Assembly: GCF_029945965.1 (NCBI RefSeq) | Contig: NZ_JAQSDO010000008.1 | Span: forward strand, 218,024 to 282,023 | Direction: 5' to 3' | Origin: Thermomonas sp. | Lineage (GTDB): Bacteria; Pseudomonadota; Gammaproteobacteria; Xanthomonadales; Xanthomonadaceae | DNA: 64,000 bases | Part shown: one piece after another, positions 17,710 through 27,223 of the stretch | How the letters are laid out: every line of letters begins with the position of its first letter | Numbering within the stretch: position 1 is the stretch's first letter | Program-made: the position numbers and the translations under genes | The notes under the pieces: generated by a model | The model's database searches: none | Told to the model about the DNA's origin: nothing | Seen by the model: only the letters and a program-made list of their open reading frames with translations

Positions 17710-19761
17710 ATGCTGTCCGCAGAATCTGTCTGGTCGTCATCTCGACGCGGCCACGGGGGGCGGGTGGAGCGGCCGATCGATGCGGACTCATTGGGGTCGC
17801 CAGCGTGCTGGCGCTTCGCGCACATTCGCTTCGACGAGGTGCAGGCGAAGCTTTCGGTGCATGGCGTCGACGTCGCGCTCGAACGCAGCGGTAGCGCCCT
17901 GCTGTCCCATCTGCTGCGCCACGCTGGCGAGGTGGTGCACAAGGACACCCTGCTCGAAGTCGGTTGGAGTGGACGGATCGTGGCCGAGAACACCCTGGCC
18001 AAGGCGATCAGCCGGTTGCGGCATGCGCTGGACGACGAGGACAGCAGCCTGCTGCGGGTCGTGCATGGCTATGGCTACCGCTTGATCGCACAGGTGGAGC
18101 GGATCCAGCCAGACACTCAGGCATACACCGATCCGTCGCCGGCGCTGCAAGTGCCGCAGCCTGCACCTGCCCCGATTCAGGCGCTGCGCCCAGCCCGCAC
18201 TTGGCGATCCAATGCGGTGGATGCGCTGGTCGCCTGCCTCGTGCTGTTGGCGATCGGGACGGCGTTCCTGTTGCCGATCACGGATTCCGCAGAGGCTTCT
18301 GCCACGCCGACCGTGCCGACCGTGGCATCGATTGCGATACTGCCCTTCGTCGATCTCAGTCCGCTGCAGGACCAGGCCTATTTCGCCGACGGACTTGCGG
18401 AAGAACTGCTGGACAACCTGTCGCGACTGCAGCAATTGAAGATCGCCGCACGCACGTCCTCATTCGCCTTCCGCGACAGCAAGGCCGACATCCCCAGCAT
18501 CGGCCGCGCCTTGAATGTCGCCAGCGTGCTGGAAGGCAGCGTGCGCAAATCCGAGGGACGGGTGCGGGTGAGCCTGCAGCTGATCGACACCGCCGATGGC
18601 TACCACCGGTGGTCGCAAACCTACGACCGCCCGGTCACCGAACTGTTCGCGATGCAGGACGAGATCACCAGCGCGGTGCTGGATGCGTTGCGCATCGAAC
18701 TGTTACCGGAGCAAGCGCATGCATTGAGCCGGCACGGCACGCTCAACCATGAGGCCTACACCCAATTCCTGTTCGCCAACCATGTCTACAAGAATGACGA
18801 GACCAGCGAGCGGCGTACGCTCAATGCTTATCGTCGTGCGGTTGCGCTGGATCTTGGCTATGTGGATGCGTGGCTGGGGTTATCGGGCGTGCTTGGCAAT
18901 ATAGGTCTGTATGCGGACAGTGCCGAGGAAGCCTTGGCCGGCAAGCGCGAGGCGCTGGAGATCCTTGATCGGATCATCCGATTGGCGCCGGGCCGCGCCG
19001 ACTTGTACTTGCAGCGTGCCGACATGCGCTATGCGCACTGGTGGGACTGGCAGGGCTCGGATCGTGATTTTGCCGAGGCGGCCCGGCTGGGGCTGCGCGA
19101 CGATCCCGGTTTCATGTATCGGCTGTCGCGCCTGCGCGCGGCCACTGGCCGCATGGAAGATGCGCTGGCGCTGACCCAGCGTGCCGTGCAGCTCGATCCG
19201 ACCAAGAGTACCGGCTTCACCGTGCGTGGCTATCACCTGCTGTCACTGGGGCGCTACGCCGAGGCTCAAGACGTACTGGAGCAGGCGGTGCGAATAGAGC
19301 CGCTGGACGAACATGCGCACTACTACCTGGGCCTGATGGAACTGTTGCAAGATCGTCCTAAAATCGCGATGGAGCATTTCGAGGACAGCGCCCATGTGTT
19401 CCGCCTGACCGGTGCCGCGCTGGCGCACTACAGCATGAGCGACAACGCTGGTTCCGAGCGCGAGCTGCAATTGCTTGGTAGCCGCTACGGCTTCATCACG
19501 CCGTACCAATTGGCCGAGGTCTACGCATGGCGCGGTGAACCCGACAAGGCCTTCCTGTGGCTGCAACGTTCGGCGCAACTGCGCGATGCCAGCTTCATGT
19601 ACCTGGCGTTCGATCCGCTGTTGGACAACATCCGTAGCGACCCGCGTTTCGCCGCCTTGATGAAACAGGTCGGCTTGCCCGGCATCGGCCTGCACAGTGC
19701 GCGTGCTGCCGGAAAAGTGCCGGAGAAAAAAGCGCCAGGGGCGGAAAAGGGGTCAGAGTGA
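17710..19761 (+). CDS. CadC-like winged-helix regulator with TolB-like and TPR domains
   Basis: Membrane-anchored transcription regulator, 683 residues from the ATG at 17710. An in-frame GTG at 17764 with a GGGGGGCGG ahead is a plausible alternative start. The N-terminal OmpR-type winged helix (WRFAHIRF to HGYGYRLIAQV) includes ENTLAKAISRLRHAL. A membrane span lies near 168-190. A TolB-N-like domain follows (SIAILPFVDLSPLQDQAYFADG), then TPR repeats to the end. Such proteins sense periplasmic cues while the winged helix binds DNA. It follows the adhesin directly. Its last four residues, KGSE, and its stop are encoded by the palindrome arm at 19743. Confidence 0.88.
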   Translation: MLSAESVWSSSRRGHGGRVERPIDADSLGSPACWRFAHIRFDEVQAKLSVHGVDVALERSGSALLSHLLRHAGEVVHKDTLLEVGWSGRIVAENTLAKAISRLRHALDDEDSSLLRVVHGYGYRLIAQVERIQPDTQAYTDPSPALQVPQPAPAPIQALRPARTWRSNAVDALVACLVLLAIGTAFLLPITDSAEASATPTVPTVASIAILPFVDLSPLQDQAYFADGLAEELLDNLSRLQQLKIAARTSSFAFRDSKADIPSIGRALNVASVLEGSVRKSEGRVRVSLQLIDTADGYHRWSQTYDRPVTELFAMQDEITSAVLDALRIELLPEQAHALSRHGTLNHEAYTQFLFANHVYKNDETSERRTLNAYRRAVALDLGYVDAWLGLSGVLGNIGLYADSAEEALAGKREALEILDRIIRLAPGRADLYLQRADMRYAHWWDWQGSDRDFAEAARLGLRDDPGFMYRLSRLRAATGRMEDALALTQRAVQLDPTKSTGFTVRGYHLLSLGRYAEAQDVLEQAVRIEPLDEHAHYYLGLMELLQDRPKIAMEHFEDSAHVFRLTGAALAHYSMSDNAGSERELQLLGSRYGFITPYQLAEVYAWRGEPDKAFLWLQRSAQLRDASFMYLAFDPLLDNIRSDPRFAALMKQVGLPGIGLHSARAAGKVPEKKAPGAEKGSE

Positions 19762-19830
19762 ATTTTGCGCCCGTTGGAATGTGTGCCCAGATCGAAGCTG
19801 ACCGCAAAACTTCACTCTGACCCCTTTTCC
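19743..19830. repeat. REP-like long palindrome bridging two convergent genes
   Basis: A 27-base left arm (19743-19769) is complementary to a 28-base right arm (19803-19830) except for one extra C, around a 33-base loop. The core is GGGGTCAGAGTGAATTT. The arms contain the 3' ends of both convergent genes, so both proteins end in KGSE followed by TGA. A close relative lies at 47496-47579. It could act as a bidirectional terminator. Confidence 0.85.
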
Positions 19831-22652
19831 TCTTCGGAATCCGCTCGCACATCAATCGCCGCGAACTCCCCGGTGACGCGACTGGTATCGGGGCTGATTT
19901 TTTCGATGGTGTGGCGCAGTTCGCGGCCCAGCACCACTCGCGCATCCTTGGCCCAGGCGTTCAGGCGGTCGTCGAAGGCGAGCTTGCCGTTCTCGTCCGG
20001 CCATACCAGACGCAGTTCGCGCAGTTTCAGGATGAAGCCGCGGAACAGGCCTTTGTCGAAGAACTCCGGCGCGGCAGGCGCGTACAGCAGGCTCAGGCGT
20101 TGTGCCGCCTGCTGGCAGAGGGTCTCCAGTTCGCCAGCGCCGAGCGCACCCGAGCCATTTTTCACCAGTACCGAAATCGCGATGTAGTAACGCTCGAACG
20201 CCTGCTGCAAGGCATGGCCAAGCGCGCGCAGGCGGAATACTTCGTCGGTCTGGCCAGCGCTGCGGGCGAGGATGCCGCCATCGTCGGTGCTGACCTGTTG
20301 CAGCAGGCCTTCACGGATAAATACCTCGATGGTGGCGTCGATGCGTGCGGCGAAGCCGTCTTCATCCCACGGCAGGAACAGTTCGGCCTGCAGGAACGGG
20401 TAGAGCGTGCGGCCGATGCGCTGCAACTGCAGCCGGCCCATGCGCCGGTTGTTGAGGAAGCACACCGCGATCCATGCCGATGCGGTGAACAGGTGCAGCA
20501 CGTTGTTGCGGAAATAACTGAGCAGCACCGCGTTCTCGCCATCCACGCTGAGCACGTCGCCCAGCGGATGCGCGATGCGGGTCAGGGTGCCGATTTCCTC
20601 GCCATGCGCCACGATTTCGCGGGGCGTATGCGGGGTCACCGTGACGAGGTCGGAATACGGCAGTTCGCTGAGCAACACCTTGCTCAGGGCGATCTGCGCC
20701 AGCAGGTCGGCTTCACCCATCGCGTGCTTGGGCGTGGACAGCAGGGCGAGCGCCAGCAAGTTGATCGGGTTGACGTCGGCGGCGCGGTTGCAGTTGACCT
20801 GGATGCGCTTGGCCAGCGCGTCCACGGTGGTGCCCAGCCAGGCTGGCTTGTCGTCCTCGGCGACCGCCTTGCCGTCCCAGTCGGGTGCATGCTTGGCCAG
20901 CATTTCGTCCAGGTAGATGCGTTCGCCGAAATTCACCACCACCTGCCCGTAATTGCTGCGCAGGACTTTTGGAATACCGCCCAGCAATTGCCAGATCGAT
21001 TCCTTGGGCTTGGTCTTGCCGGTCAGTTCATCCTGGTAGCTGCTGCCTTCCATCAGTTTTTCGTAGCCGATGTAGACCGGCTGGAACAGCACCGGCCGGG
21101 TCGGCTGGCGCAGGTAGGCGCGCACCGTCATCGCCAGCGAGCCGCCCTTGGGCTGCAACAGGCGGCCGGTGCGCGAGCGCCCACCCTCGATGAAATATTC
21201 GATCGAATAACCGCCGGCGACCAGCTGCGCCATGTATTCGCGGAACACCGCCGAATACAGCGCGTTGCCGCGGAAGCTACGGCGGGCAAAGAAGGCGCCG
21301 CCCTTGCGCAGCAGCGTGCCGACCACCGGCAGGTTGAGGTTGATGCCGGCGAAGATGTGCGGCGGCACGATGCCATGGGTGTAGAGCAGATAGCTCAGCA
21401 GCAGGTAATCCATGTGGCTGCGGTGGGTCGGCACGTATACGACTTCGTGCCCGGGCGCGTCCTGCTTGAAGCCGTCCAGGTGGTGGACCAGCACGCCGCG
21501 GTAGATCCGGTTCCAGATCGGGGTCAGCAGGTAGCTCGCCGAGCGCACCACCGGGTGCGAATAATCGGCGGCGATTTCGTAGGCGAAGCCCTGCGCCTTG
21601 TGCCATGCGGCCTCGGGCGTGCTCTTGTCGCGCCGGGCCTGGTCGGCGATCGCGTCACGCACTGACGCGGCGGCAAGTACCGAGTCGACCAGCATGCGCC
21701 GGGTCGACAGGTCGGGGCCAACCACCACCTCGCGCAGGCGCCGGAAGTGCGTGCGAAGCACGCGCGACAGCTTGCGTACGGTGCGTTCGGGCGGCAGGTC
21801 TTCATTGACGATCCCGCGCAGCGACACCGGCACCGCGAACTGGACCAGGGTGTCGCGGCCGTTGAGCAGGATCGCCAGCAATCTGCGGAAGCGCCCGACA
21901 ATCGTCCAGTTTTCCGAGAACAGCACCGAGAACCAGCCGCTGCTGCGGTTCGGCGCCTGGCCGACGAAGATCGACACCGGCACCAGTTGCACGTCCAGTG
22001 ACGGATTGTTGCGGTGCGCCTGCAGCAGGCGCGCCAGCGAACCGGAATGGGTCTTGTGTTCTGGCCCCGGCAACAGCCCCAGCGCATTGGCATGGCGGCG
22101 CGACAACGCTACATACGCGCGCTTGCGACCCAGCGGGTCGCCGGCCATCGGCTGCAACGGCGACGGCAGGCCGGCTTCACGGCAGGCACGCTGCAGGATC
22201 AACGCATTCGACAGGCCGTAGTCCTCCAGCACGTAGCAGACCGGGCGGCCATCATCGAGCGCCTCGAATTGGTCGGGCTGGTCGAGCTGGTTGGGCTCGA
22301 TGTCGAGCCTGAGCCACGGGTCGGCCAGGCGGCCCAGGATCCGGGCCCAAAGCGGTGGCTTGAGTTTCGCCTTGGCGACGGCGGGCATTTCCGTTGCGGG
22401 TTGCGCTGCTGGTTCGGAAGCGGAAGTGGATTCGGACGATGCCGTCTCGGCCAGGAATGTCGGCAATGGCAAGGGCGGCAGCCCGGCAGCGCCGTCGGAC
22501 GCCCGGCCTGGATCGGCAGCACCCTCCATAGGCACGCCATCGGCCAGGGCATCCGCACCAGGCGCCGGTTCGAACAGGCTGGCTTGAGACGGGCTGGCCA
22601 GGGTTGGGCTGGCTTCGGTCGGCGTTGGGGAACGGTTCGGCATCCCCACCAT
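19812..22652 (-). CDS. plsB: glycerol-3-phosphate 1-O-acyltransferase PlsB
   Basis: Inner-membrane enzyme that acylates glycerol-3-phosphate at sn-1, the first step of phospholipid synthesis. The 946 residues exceed the E. coli length (about 807) mainly through an Ala/Pro/Ser-rich N-terminal extension of about 90 residues. The acyltransferase motif HRSHMDYLLL lies near residue 410, followed by GAFFARRSFRG and FIEGGRSRTGR. The start ATG shares one base with the stop of the preceding lipoprotein gene (TAATG). MPNRS, three codons in, is an alternative start. Its C-terminal KGSE comes from the palindrome arm at 19803. Confidence 0.96.
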   Translation of the reverse strand: MVGMPNRSPTPTEASPTLASPSQASLFEPAPGADALADGVPMEGAADPGRASDGAAGLPPLPLPTFLAETASSESTSASEPAAQPATEMPAVAKAKLKPPLWARILGRLADPWLRLDIEPNQLDQPDQFEALDDGRPVCYVLEDYGLSNALILQRACREAGLPSPLQPMAGDPLGRKRAYVALSRRHANALGLLPGPEHKTHSGSLARLLQAHRNNPSLDVQLVPVSIFVGQAPNRSSGWFSVLFSENWTIVGRFRRLLAILLNGRDTLVQFAVPVSLRGIVNEDLPPERTVRKLSRVLRTHFRRLREVVVGPDLSTRRMLVDSVLAAASVRDAIADQARRDKSTPEAAWHKAQGFAYEIAADYSHPVVRSASYLLTPIWNRIYRGVLVHHLDGFKQDAPGHEVVYVPTHRSHMDYLLLSYLLYTHGIVPPHIFAGINLNLPVVGTLLRKGGAFFARRSFRGNALYSAVFREYMAQLVAGGYSIEYFIEGGRSRTGRLLQPKGGSLAMTVRAYLRQPTRPVLFQPVYIGYEKLMEGSSYQDELTGKTKPKESIWQLLGGIPKVLRSNYGQVVVNFGERIYLDEMLAKHAPDWDGKAVAEDDKPAWLGTTVDALAKRIQVNCNRAADVNPINLLALALLSTPKHAMGEADLLAQIALSKVLLSELPYSDLVTVTPHTPREIVAHGEEIGTLTRIAHPLGDVLSVDGENAVLLSYFRNNVLHLFTASAWIAVCFLNNRRMGRLQLQRIGRTLYPFLQAELFLPWDEDGFAARIDATIEVFIREGLLQQVSTDDGGILARSAGQTDEVFRLRALGHALQQAFERYYIAISVLVKNGSGALGAGELETLCQQAAQRLSLLYAPAAPEFFDKGLFRGFILKLRELRLVWPDENGKLAFDDRLNAWAKDARVVLGRELRHTIEKISPDTSRVTGEFAAIDVRADSEEEKGSE

Positions 22653-23587
22653 TATGGCGAAGCTGGCTTGCCCGCGCCTGTGCTCGCCACCAGCGAAGCT
22701 TCGGCACGCGTCACGAAATCGGCCAGGTACCAGTGTCCGTCGATGCGCACGGCCGGCACGATCGCATCGATATCGCTGCCAGCCAGCTGGTAGCGCAGGC
22801 GCAGGCGCGCGCTGTCGCCGGTCTGTTCCAGCAGTTGCACGTTGAGCCCGCGCAGGCTGGCGTCGATATCCAGCCCGTACTGGGTCCGCAGCTGGGCCAG
22901 CAGGGTGGCGATGAAGGGCGACATCCGGTTCAGGCTGGACTGCATGCCCAGCTTGGCGAACGCGGCCTTGCCTGCCTTGCCATCAATCCCGCTGCGTTGC
23001 GCGGCGGCGGTCAGGGCAGTGAAGAAACGGTCGGCGCGGGGCGTGTCCGATAGCGGCGCGGCCAGCGCCCAGTTGCTGAGCGCGGCGATCGCCTGCCCCA
23101 CATGGTCGCGTTCGTCGTTGGTATAGGCGGCTTCCTTTTGCACGTACTGGCCGCCGAACTGGGTCAGGGTGCGGATCGCCATGTGGATGTCGCGGTCGGC
23201 GCCCGCGAACTGGCGGCGGAAGGTCACTTTGAACTTGGCTAGCGCGTCTTTTTCCTGCAGCGACGCCAGCATCCCCGGCAAGCGCCCGTCCAGCGGCAGT
23301 TCGTCCAGCGGCCAGCGGGTACTGCCTGCGCGCCAGCCGGTTTCCAGTCGTGCATGCAGGTCCGGCGGCACTGCCAGCCTAGCGAAACCGGCGCCGTCGC
23401 GGGCCAGCAAGCGCGCGGCCAACACATTGATCGCGTCCACAGGGCGAATAGCCGGCATCGGCTTGGACTGCGCGGCCATCCCGACCGGGTCGGTGGCGGG
23501 CGTGGGATCAGGCTGGCAGGCAGGCAACAGCATCAGGCATAGCATCAGCGCAAAGGCGCGGAATGCGACCGTTGGGTGATGCGGCAT
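22652..23587 (-). CDS. hypothetical lipoprotein upstream of plsB
   Basis: A 311-residue protein with a lipoprotein signal (ALMLCLMLLPACQ). The start at 23587 (MPHHPTVAF) was chosen for its GGGAAG about 8 bases ahead. The mature part is mainly helical, with no catalytic motif that I recognise; the last 60 residues (ARLRLRYQLAGSDIDAIV) look like a small beta-rich domain. It is joined to plsB by a one-base TAATG overlap, so coupled expression with phospholipid synthesis is likely, but the role is unknown. Confidence 0.72.
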   Translation of the reverse strand: MPHHPTVAFRAFALMLCLMLLPACQPDPTPATDPVGMAAQSKPMPAIRPVDAINVLAARLLARDGAGFARLAVPPDLHARLETGWRAGSTRWPLDELPLDGRLPGMLASLQEKDALAKFKVTFRRQFAGADRDIHMAIRTLTQFGGQYVQKEAAYTNDERDHVGQAIAALSNWALAAPLSDTPRADRFFTALTAAAQRSGIDGKAGKAAFAKLGMQSSLNRMSPFIATLLAQLRTQYGLDIDASLRGLNVQLLEQTGDSARLRLRYQLAGSDIDAIVPAVRIDGHWYLADFVTRAEASLVASTGAGKPASP

Positions 23588-23639
23588 CAAGGGCTTCCCG
23601 GATCGCATTGGATGCAGTGTCCTTGCTTGCAAATTGATT

Positions 23640-24494
23640 TCAATACGCGCAATGCCCGGCATTAAGGGCGTCTAGCCGTTCCGGATAGGTAGCGCTGAGC
23701 AAGACTTGCCACGTCTGCCAGCCCTGCAGCCCGGCTTTTGCATCGGACTTGGACACGGTTTTGTCGACGCGGGTGTAGTGCAGGCCGTGGTAGTCGATGC
23801 CGGCATCGCGCAGGACGGATTGCATGTTGCGGATGTTGGTATCGCCATCGTCCACCAGCAGCACACGGTCGTAGTGCAATTTCAGGCGGCCAAGCAGGTC
23901 CAGCAGCATCAGGCCCTTGTCCTGGCCGGCAGTCATGAAGATGCCCTGGTCGTAGCTGACCTCTGACTCCCGTGCATCGGGTGCCTTGCGCCAACGCCAG
24001 CTGCTACCTCCGGTTTGCCCGGCCAACGGCATCGGGAGCGCATAGCCGGCATCGTGCAGGGTGCGCACGGTGCCGCCGCGATACAGCGGGTTGCGCGAAG
24101 TCAGCATCAACTTGTCGCCGGGAAACGCGTTGATAAGCGCAGGCCCGTCGGGCTGGGTCAGTTGCTGGGTGCCGGCTTCGTAATTCAGCGAGATTACGTC
24201 GAACAGGCAAGGCACCTTGGCTGGATCATTGGCCTGCAGGTGCTTCTGCCATTCGTACCAGCGGTCGCTGCCGAAGAAGCCCTGCGAGGTCAGCAGGGTG
24301 TCGTCGATGTCCATCACCAGCAGCGTCCGGCGCCTGCCGTTTTCCGCCAGTGCGGCAGCGATCTGGGCGAGGTCCTGAATATCGGTGACTTGCGATTCGG
24401 GTGCGTGCGACGCGGGTGCATGCGCGACGGGCGTGCCTGCGCACGCGGTGAGCAGGGCAAGTACAAGCAGGATGGGGCCGGTCCGTCGCATCAC
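23640..24494 (-). CDS. DUF2608 HAD-like lipoprotein
   Basis: A 284-residue exported protein with a lipobox (LVLALLTACAG). The HAD-type motif LLVMDIDDTLLTS (DxDxT) lies near residue 65. LMLTSRN (motif II-like) and a later VLLVDDGDTNIRNM (motif IV acidic pair) follow. These features place it with DUF2608/HAD hydrolases, possibly a periplasmic or membrane-tethered phosphatase; the substrate is unknown. MMRRT gives two adjacent start candidates. It lies between rep and the plsB-linked lipoprotein on the same strand. Confidence 0.8.
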   Translation of the reverse strand: MMRRTGPILLVLALLTACAGTPVAHAPASHAPESQVTDIQDLAQIAAALAENGRRRTLLVMDIDDTLLTSQGFFGSDRWYEWQKHLQANDPAKVPCLFDVISLNYEAGTQQLTQPDGPALINAFPGDKLMLTSRNPLYRGGTVRTLHDAGYALPMPLAGQTGGSSWRWRKAPDARESEVSYDQGIFMTAGQDKGLMLLDLLGRLKLHYDRVLLVDDGDTNIRNMQSVLRDAGIDYHGLHYTRVDKTVSKSDAKAGLQGWQTWQVLLSATYPERLDALNAGHCAY

Positions 24495-24543
24495 GCGCTC
24501 CTTGAAGGAATGAAGCCGAGTTTACCCGCCCGCGCAGCCCGCT

Positions 24544-26538
24544 TCAGTCGGCCAGCATGGCGCGGATGTTGGCCAGGCCGGCATCGCGGCGTTCCGCCTT
24601 GTGGGCGGCATCGGCGACCGGATCGGCACCATCGCGCTGCAGTTCGGCGGCGGGCAGTTCGTCCAGGAAGCGGCTCGGCGACAGCCGCAGCTTGTCACCC
24701 CAGCGCTGCGCGGTGCTGGCATGCGACAGCCACAGCTGCTGCTTGGCGCGGGTGATGCCGACATACATTAGTCGCCGTTCTTCATCCAGGCTGCCTTGCT
24801 CGATGCTGGCTTCGTGCGGCAGGTTGCCGTCTTCCACGCCGATGATGAACACGAAGCGGAATTCCAGGCCCTTCGCGGAGTGCAAAGTCATCATCCGCAC
24901 CTGATTGCCGGCATCACCCTTGTCGGCATGGCTGAGCAATGCCAGTGCGGCGGCGAGCTCGCCCGGGCCAGATGTCTTTGGTCCATCGAACCAGTCGGCC
25001 AGCTCATCCAGGTTGCGGCGACGGGCCTGGAACTGCGCCTCGTTCTTGCACAGCGTGCGCAACGCGGCCAGTAGTCCCGAACGCTCATTGAGCTGGCGTA
25101 CCAGCATCGCGGGCGGCAGGTGATGCGCGTCGCCGCGCAGGCTGCGGACGATGTCGGAAAAGCCCTGCAGCGCATTCGCCGCGCGTGCCGGCAATTGCTT
25201 GCCGACTGCGACCGATTCCGCCGCACGTGACAGTGGCATGTGCGACTGCGCGGCAAGTTCTGCCAGCTTCGCCAGCGTGGTCGCCCCAACGCCGCGTTGC
25301 GGCGATGCGACAGCGCGCAGGAATGCGGCATCGTCCTCAGGGTTCGCCAGCAGGCGCAGCCAGGCCATCGCATCCTTCACTTCACCGCGATCCAGGAATG
25401 CGGTACCGCCGCTCAGGTGATACGGGATGCGCAACAACTGCATCGCTTTTTCCAGCGCGCGACTTTGGAAGTTGCCACGGAAGAGGATGCAGAACTCGCT
25501 CCACGGCGCCTGGTGTTTTTGTGCGACGAACTGGATTTCCGAGGCGACTTTTTCGGCCTCGTGTGCGGCGTCCTTGCATTCCCACACGCGGATGCGCTCG
25601 CCGTCGGCGGCATCACTCCACAGCGTTTTCGGGTGTTCGTGCGGATTGTTGGCGATCAGTGCATTGGCCGCACGCAGCACGCGGTTCGAACAGCGGTAGT
25701 TCTGTTCCAGCTTGACGATGCGCAGCGCTGGATAATCAGTGCCCAGTTGCAGCAGGTTGTCCGGATTGGCGCCGCGCCAGGCGTAGATGCTCTGGTCGTC
25801 GTCGCCCACGCAGGTGAACTGGCCGGCATCGCCCGCCAGTGCGCGCAGCAGCCGATATTGCGAATCGTTGGTGTCCTGGCATTCGTCGACCAGCAGATAG
25901 CCGATGCGCTCGCGCCAACCGGCCACGCAGTCGGTGTCGGCTTCCAGCAATTCCACTGGCAGTCGGATCAGGTCGTCGAAATCCACCGCATTGAAGGCGT
26001 TCAATCGTTTCTGGTAGCGCGCATACAACGAAGCGGCTTCATGTTCGCGACCACTGCGCGCCGCCGCCGCTGCTTGCTCCGGCGACAGTCCGGCGTTCTT
26101 CGCGCGGCTGATAAGTTGCTTCATCGCCTCGACCACATCCGGTTTGCTGCCGGGCGGCAGCAGGTCCTTGATCTGGCCGGAGCTGTCGTCCGAATCGAAG
26201 ATCGAAAACCCGCGACGCAGGCCGATGCACGCATGCTCGATCTGCAGGATGCGCAAGCCCAGTGAATGGAAGGTGGAGACGGTCAGTTCCTGCGCGTCAT
26301 CGCCACGGAGTCGCTTGCCGACGCGTTCGCGCATCTCGCGCGCGGATTTGTTGGTGAAGGTGATCGCGGCGATGCGCTTGGCCGGGTAGCGCTTGCTGGC
26401 GACCAGGTGCGCGATCTTCTCGATGATGACGCGGGTCTTGCCGCTGCCTGCACCGGCCAGCACCAGCAACGGGCCTTCGGTGTGCAGGACGGCGTCGCGC
26501 TGTGGTTGGTTTAATCCGTTGAGGGCGTGGCCATGCAT
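24544..26538 (-). CDS. rep: ATP-dependent DNA helicase Rep
   Basis: Superfamily 1A 3'-to-5' helicase that helps replication forks pass bound proteins. From the ATG at 26538 (MHGHALNGLNQPQRDAV) it has 664 residues, close to E. coli Rep (673). Visible motifs: Walker A LAGAGSGKTRV; FTNKSAREM; LLVDECQDTND (motif II); GDDDQSIYAWRGA (motif III); TLHSAKGLEF; and VGITRAKQQLWLS (motif VI). The longer frame to 26610 would run into the tdk start region. It diverges from tdk, with 64 bp between. Confidence 0.95.
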   Translation of the reverse strand: MHGHALNGLNQPQRDAVLHTEGPLLVLAGAGSGKTRVIIEKIAHLVASKRYPAKRIAAITFTNKSAREMRERVGKRLRGDDAQELTVSTFHSLGLRILQIEHACIGLRRGFSIFDSDDSSGQIKDLLPPGSKPDVVEAMKQLISRAKNAGLSPEQAAAAARSGREHEAASLYARYQKRLNAFNAVDFDDLIRLPVELLEADTDCVAGWRERIGYLLVDECQDTNDSQYRLLRALAGDAGQFTCVGDDDQSIYAWRGANPDNLLQLGTDYPALRIVKLEQNYRCSNRVLRAANALIANNPHEHPKTLWSDAADGERIRVWECKDAAHEAEKVASEIQFVAQKHQAPWSEFCILFRGNFQSRALEKAMQLLRIPYHLSGGTAFLDRGEVKDAMAWLRLLANPEDDAAFLRAVASPQRGVGATTLAKLAELAAQSHMPLSRAAESVAVGKQLPARAANALQGFSDIVRSLRGDAHHLPPAMLVRQLNERSGLLAALRTLCKNEAQFQARRRNLDELADWFDGPKTSGPGELAAALALLSHADKGDAGNQVRMMTLHSAKGLEFRFVFIIGVEDGNLPHEASIEQGSLDEERRLMYVGITRAKQQLWLSHASTAQRWGDKLRLSPSRFLDELPAAELQRDGADPVADAAHKAERRDAGLANIRAMLAD

Positions 26539-26602
26539 GTGCGTTGCATTGTCGAAGTTACAGGCGCGACTGGCCAGCCTTGTGCGCCGGTAGAATCCGT
26601 GC

Positions 26603-27223
26603 ATGGCCAAGCTTTATTTCTATTTTTCGGCGATGAACGCCGGCAAGACCACGACCCTGCTGCAATCGGCGCACAACTACCGCGAGCGCGGCATGCGGGT
26701 GGCGATCCTGACCCCGTGGCTGGACTACCGCGCGGGCAGCGGCACGGTCGCCTCGCGGATCGGATTGAAAGCGGATGGCATCGCGTTCCGGCCGGATGCT
26801 GACCTCGAAGCGATGATTCGTGCTGATATCGCGGCGCATGGGCTTCTTCATTGCGTGCTGGTCGACGAGGCGCAATTCCTCAGCAAGTCCCAGGTCTGGC
26901 AATTGAGCGAAGTGGTGGATCGGCTGCGAATTCCGGTGCTTTGTTATGGCCTGCGCACGGATTTCCGCGGCGAGCTGTTCGAGGGCAGCCAGTATTTATT
27001 GGCCTGGGCCGACGAACTGCAGGAGATCAAGACGATCTGCCATAGCGGCAAGAAGGCGACCATGAACTTGCGCGTGGACGAAGGTGGGCGCGCGGTGCAG
27101 GACGGCCCGCAGGTCGAGATCGGCGGCAACGAACGCTACGTGTCAGTCAGCCGCGCCGAGTTCAAGAAGGTCATGCGCGGCGAGGGCAGCATCGAACCCA
27201 TGCAAGCCCCGCTGCCCCTGTAG
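26603..27223 (+). CDS. tdk: thymidine kinase
   Basis: Phosphorylates thymidine with ATP (pyrimidine salvage). The 206 residues carry the P-loop [11 protein letters not shown] near residue 9, VLVDEAQFL near 90, and the lasso region [11 protein letters not shown]. In the E. coli-type enzyme the C-terminal zinc ligands are in ICHCG and VSVCR. Here they read ICHSG and VSVSR, so the zinc site appears largely lost; homologues in related bacteria may share this. The stop TAG is part of a GTAG that begins a hairpin repeat. Confidence 0.94.
   Translation: MAKLYFYFSAMNAGKTTTLLQSAHNYRERGMRVAILTPWLDYRAGSGTVASRIGLKADGIAFRPDADLEAMIRADIAAHGLLHCVLVDEAQFLSKSQVWQLSEVVDRLRIPVLCYGLRTDFRGELFEGSQYLLAWADELQEIKTICHSGKKATMNLRVDEGGRAVQDGPQVEIGGNERYVSVSRAEFKKVMRGEGSIEPMQAPLPL

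Noticed and set aside
16211-17791. Long minus-strand open frame opposite the adhesin gene
   Set aside because: Its Gly/Arg/Cys-rich sequence mirrors the repeats of the adhesin gene; no start signal or family resemblance.
19911-21665. 584-codon plus-strand open frame opposite plsB
   Set aside because: Antisense shadow of a conserved enzyme with no domain of its own.
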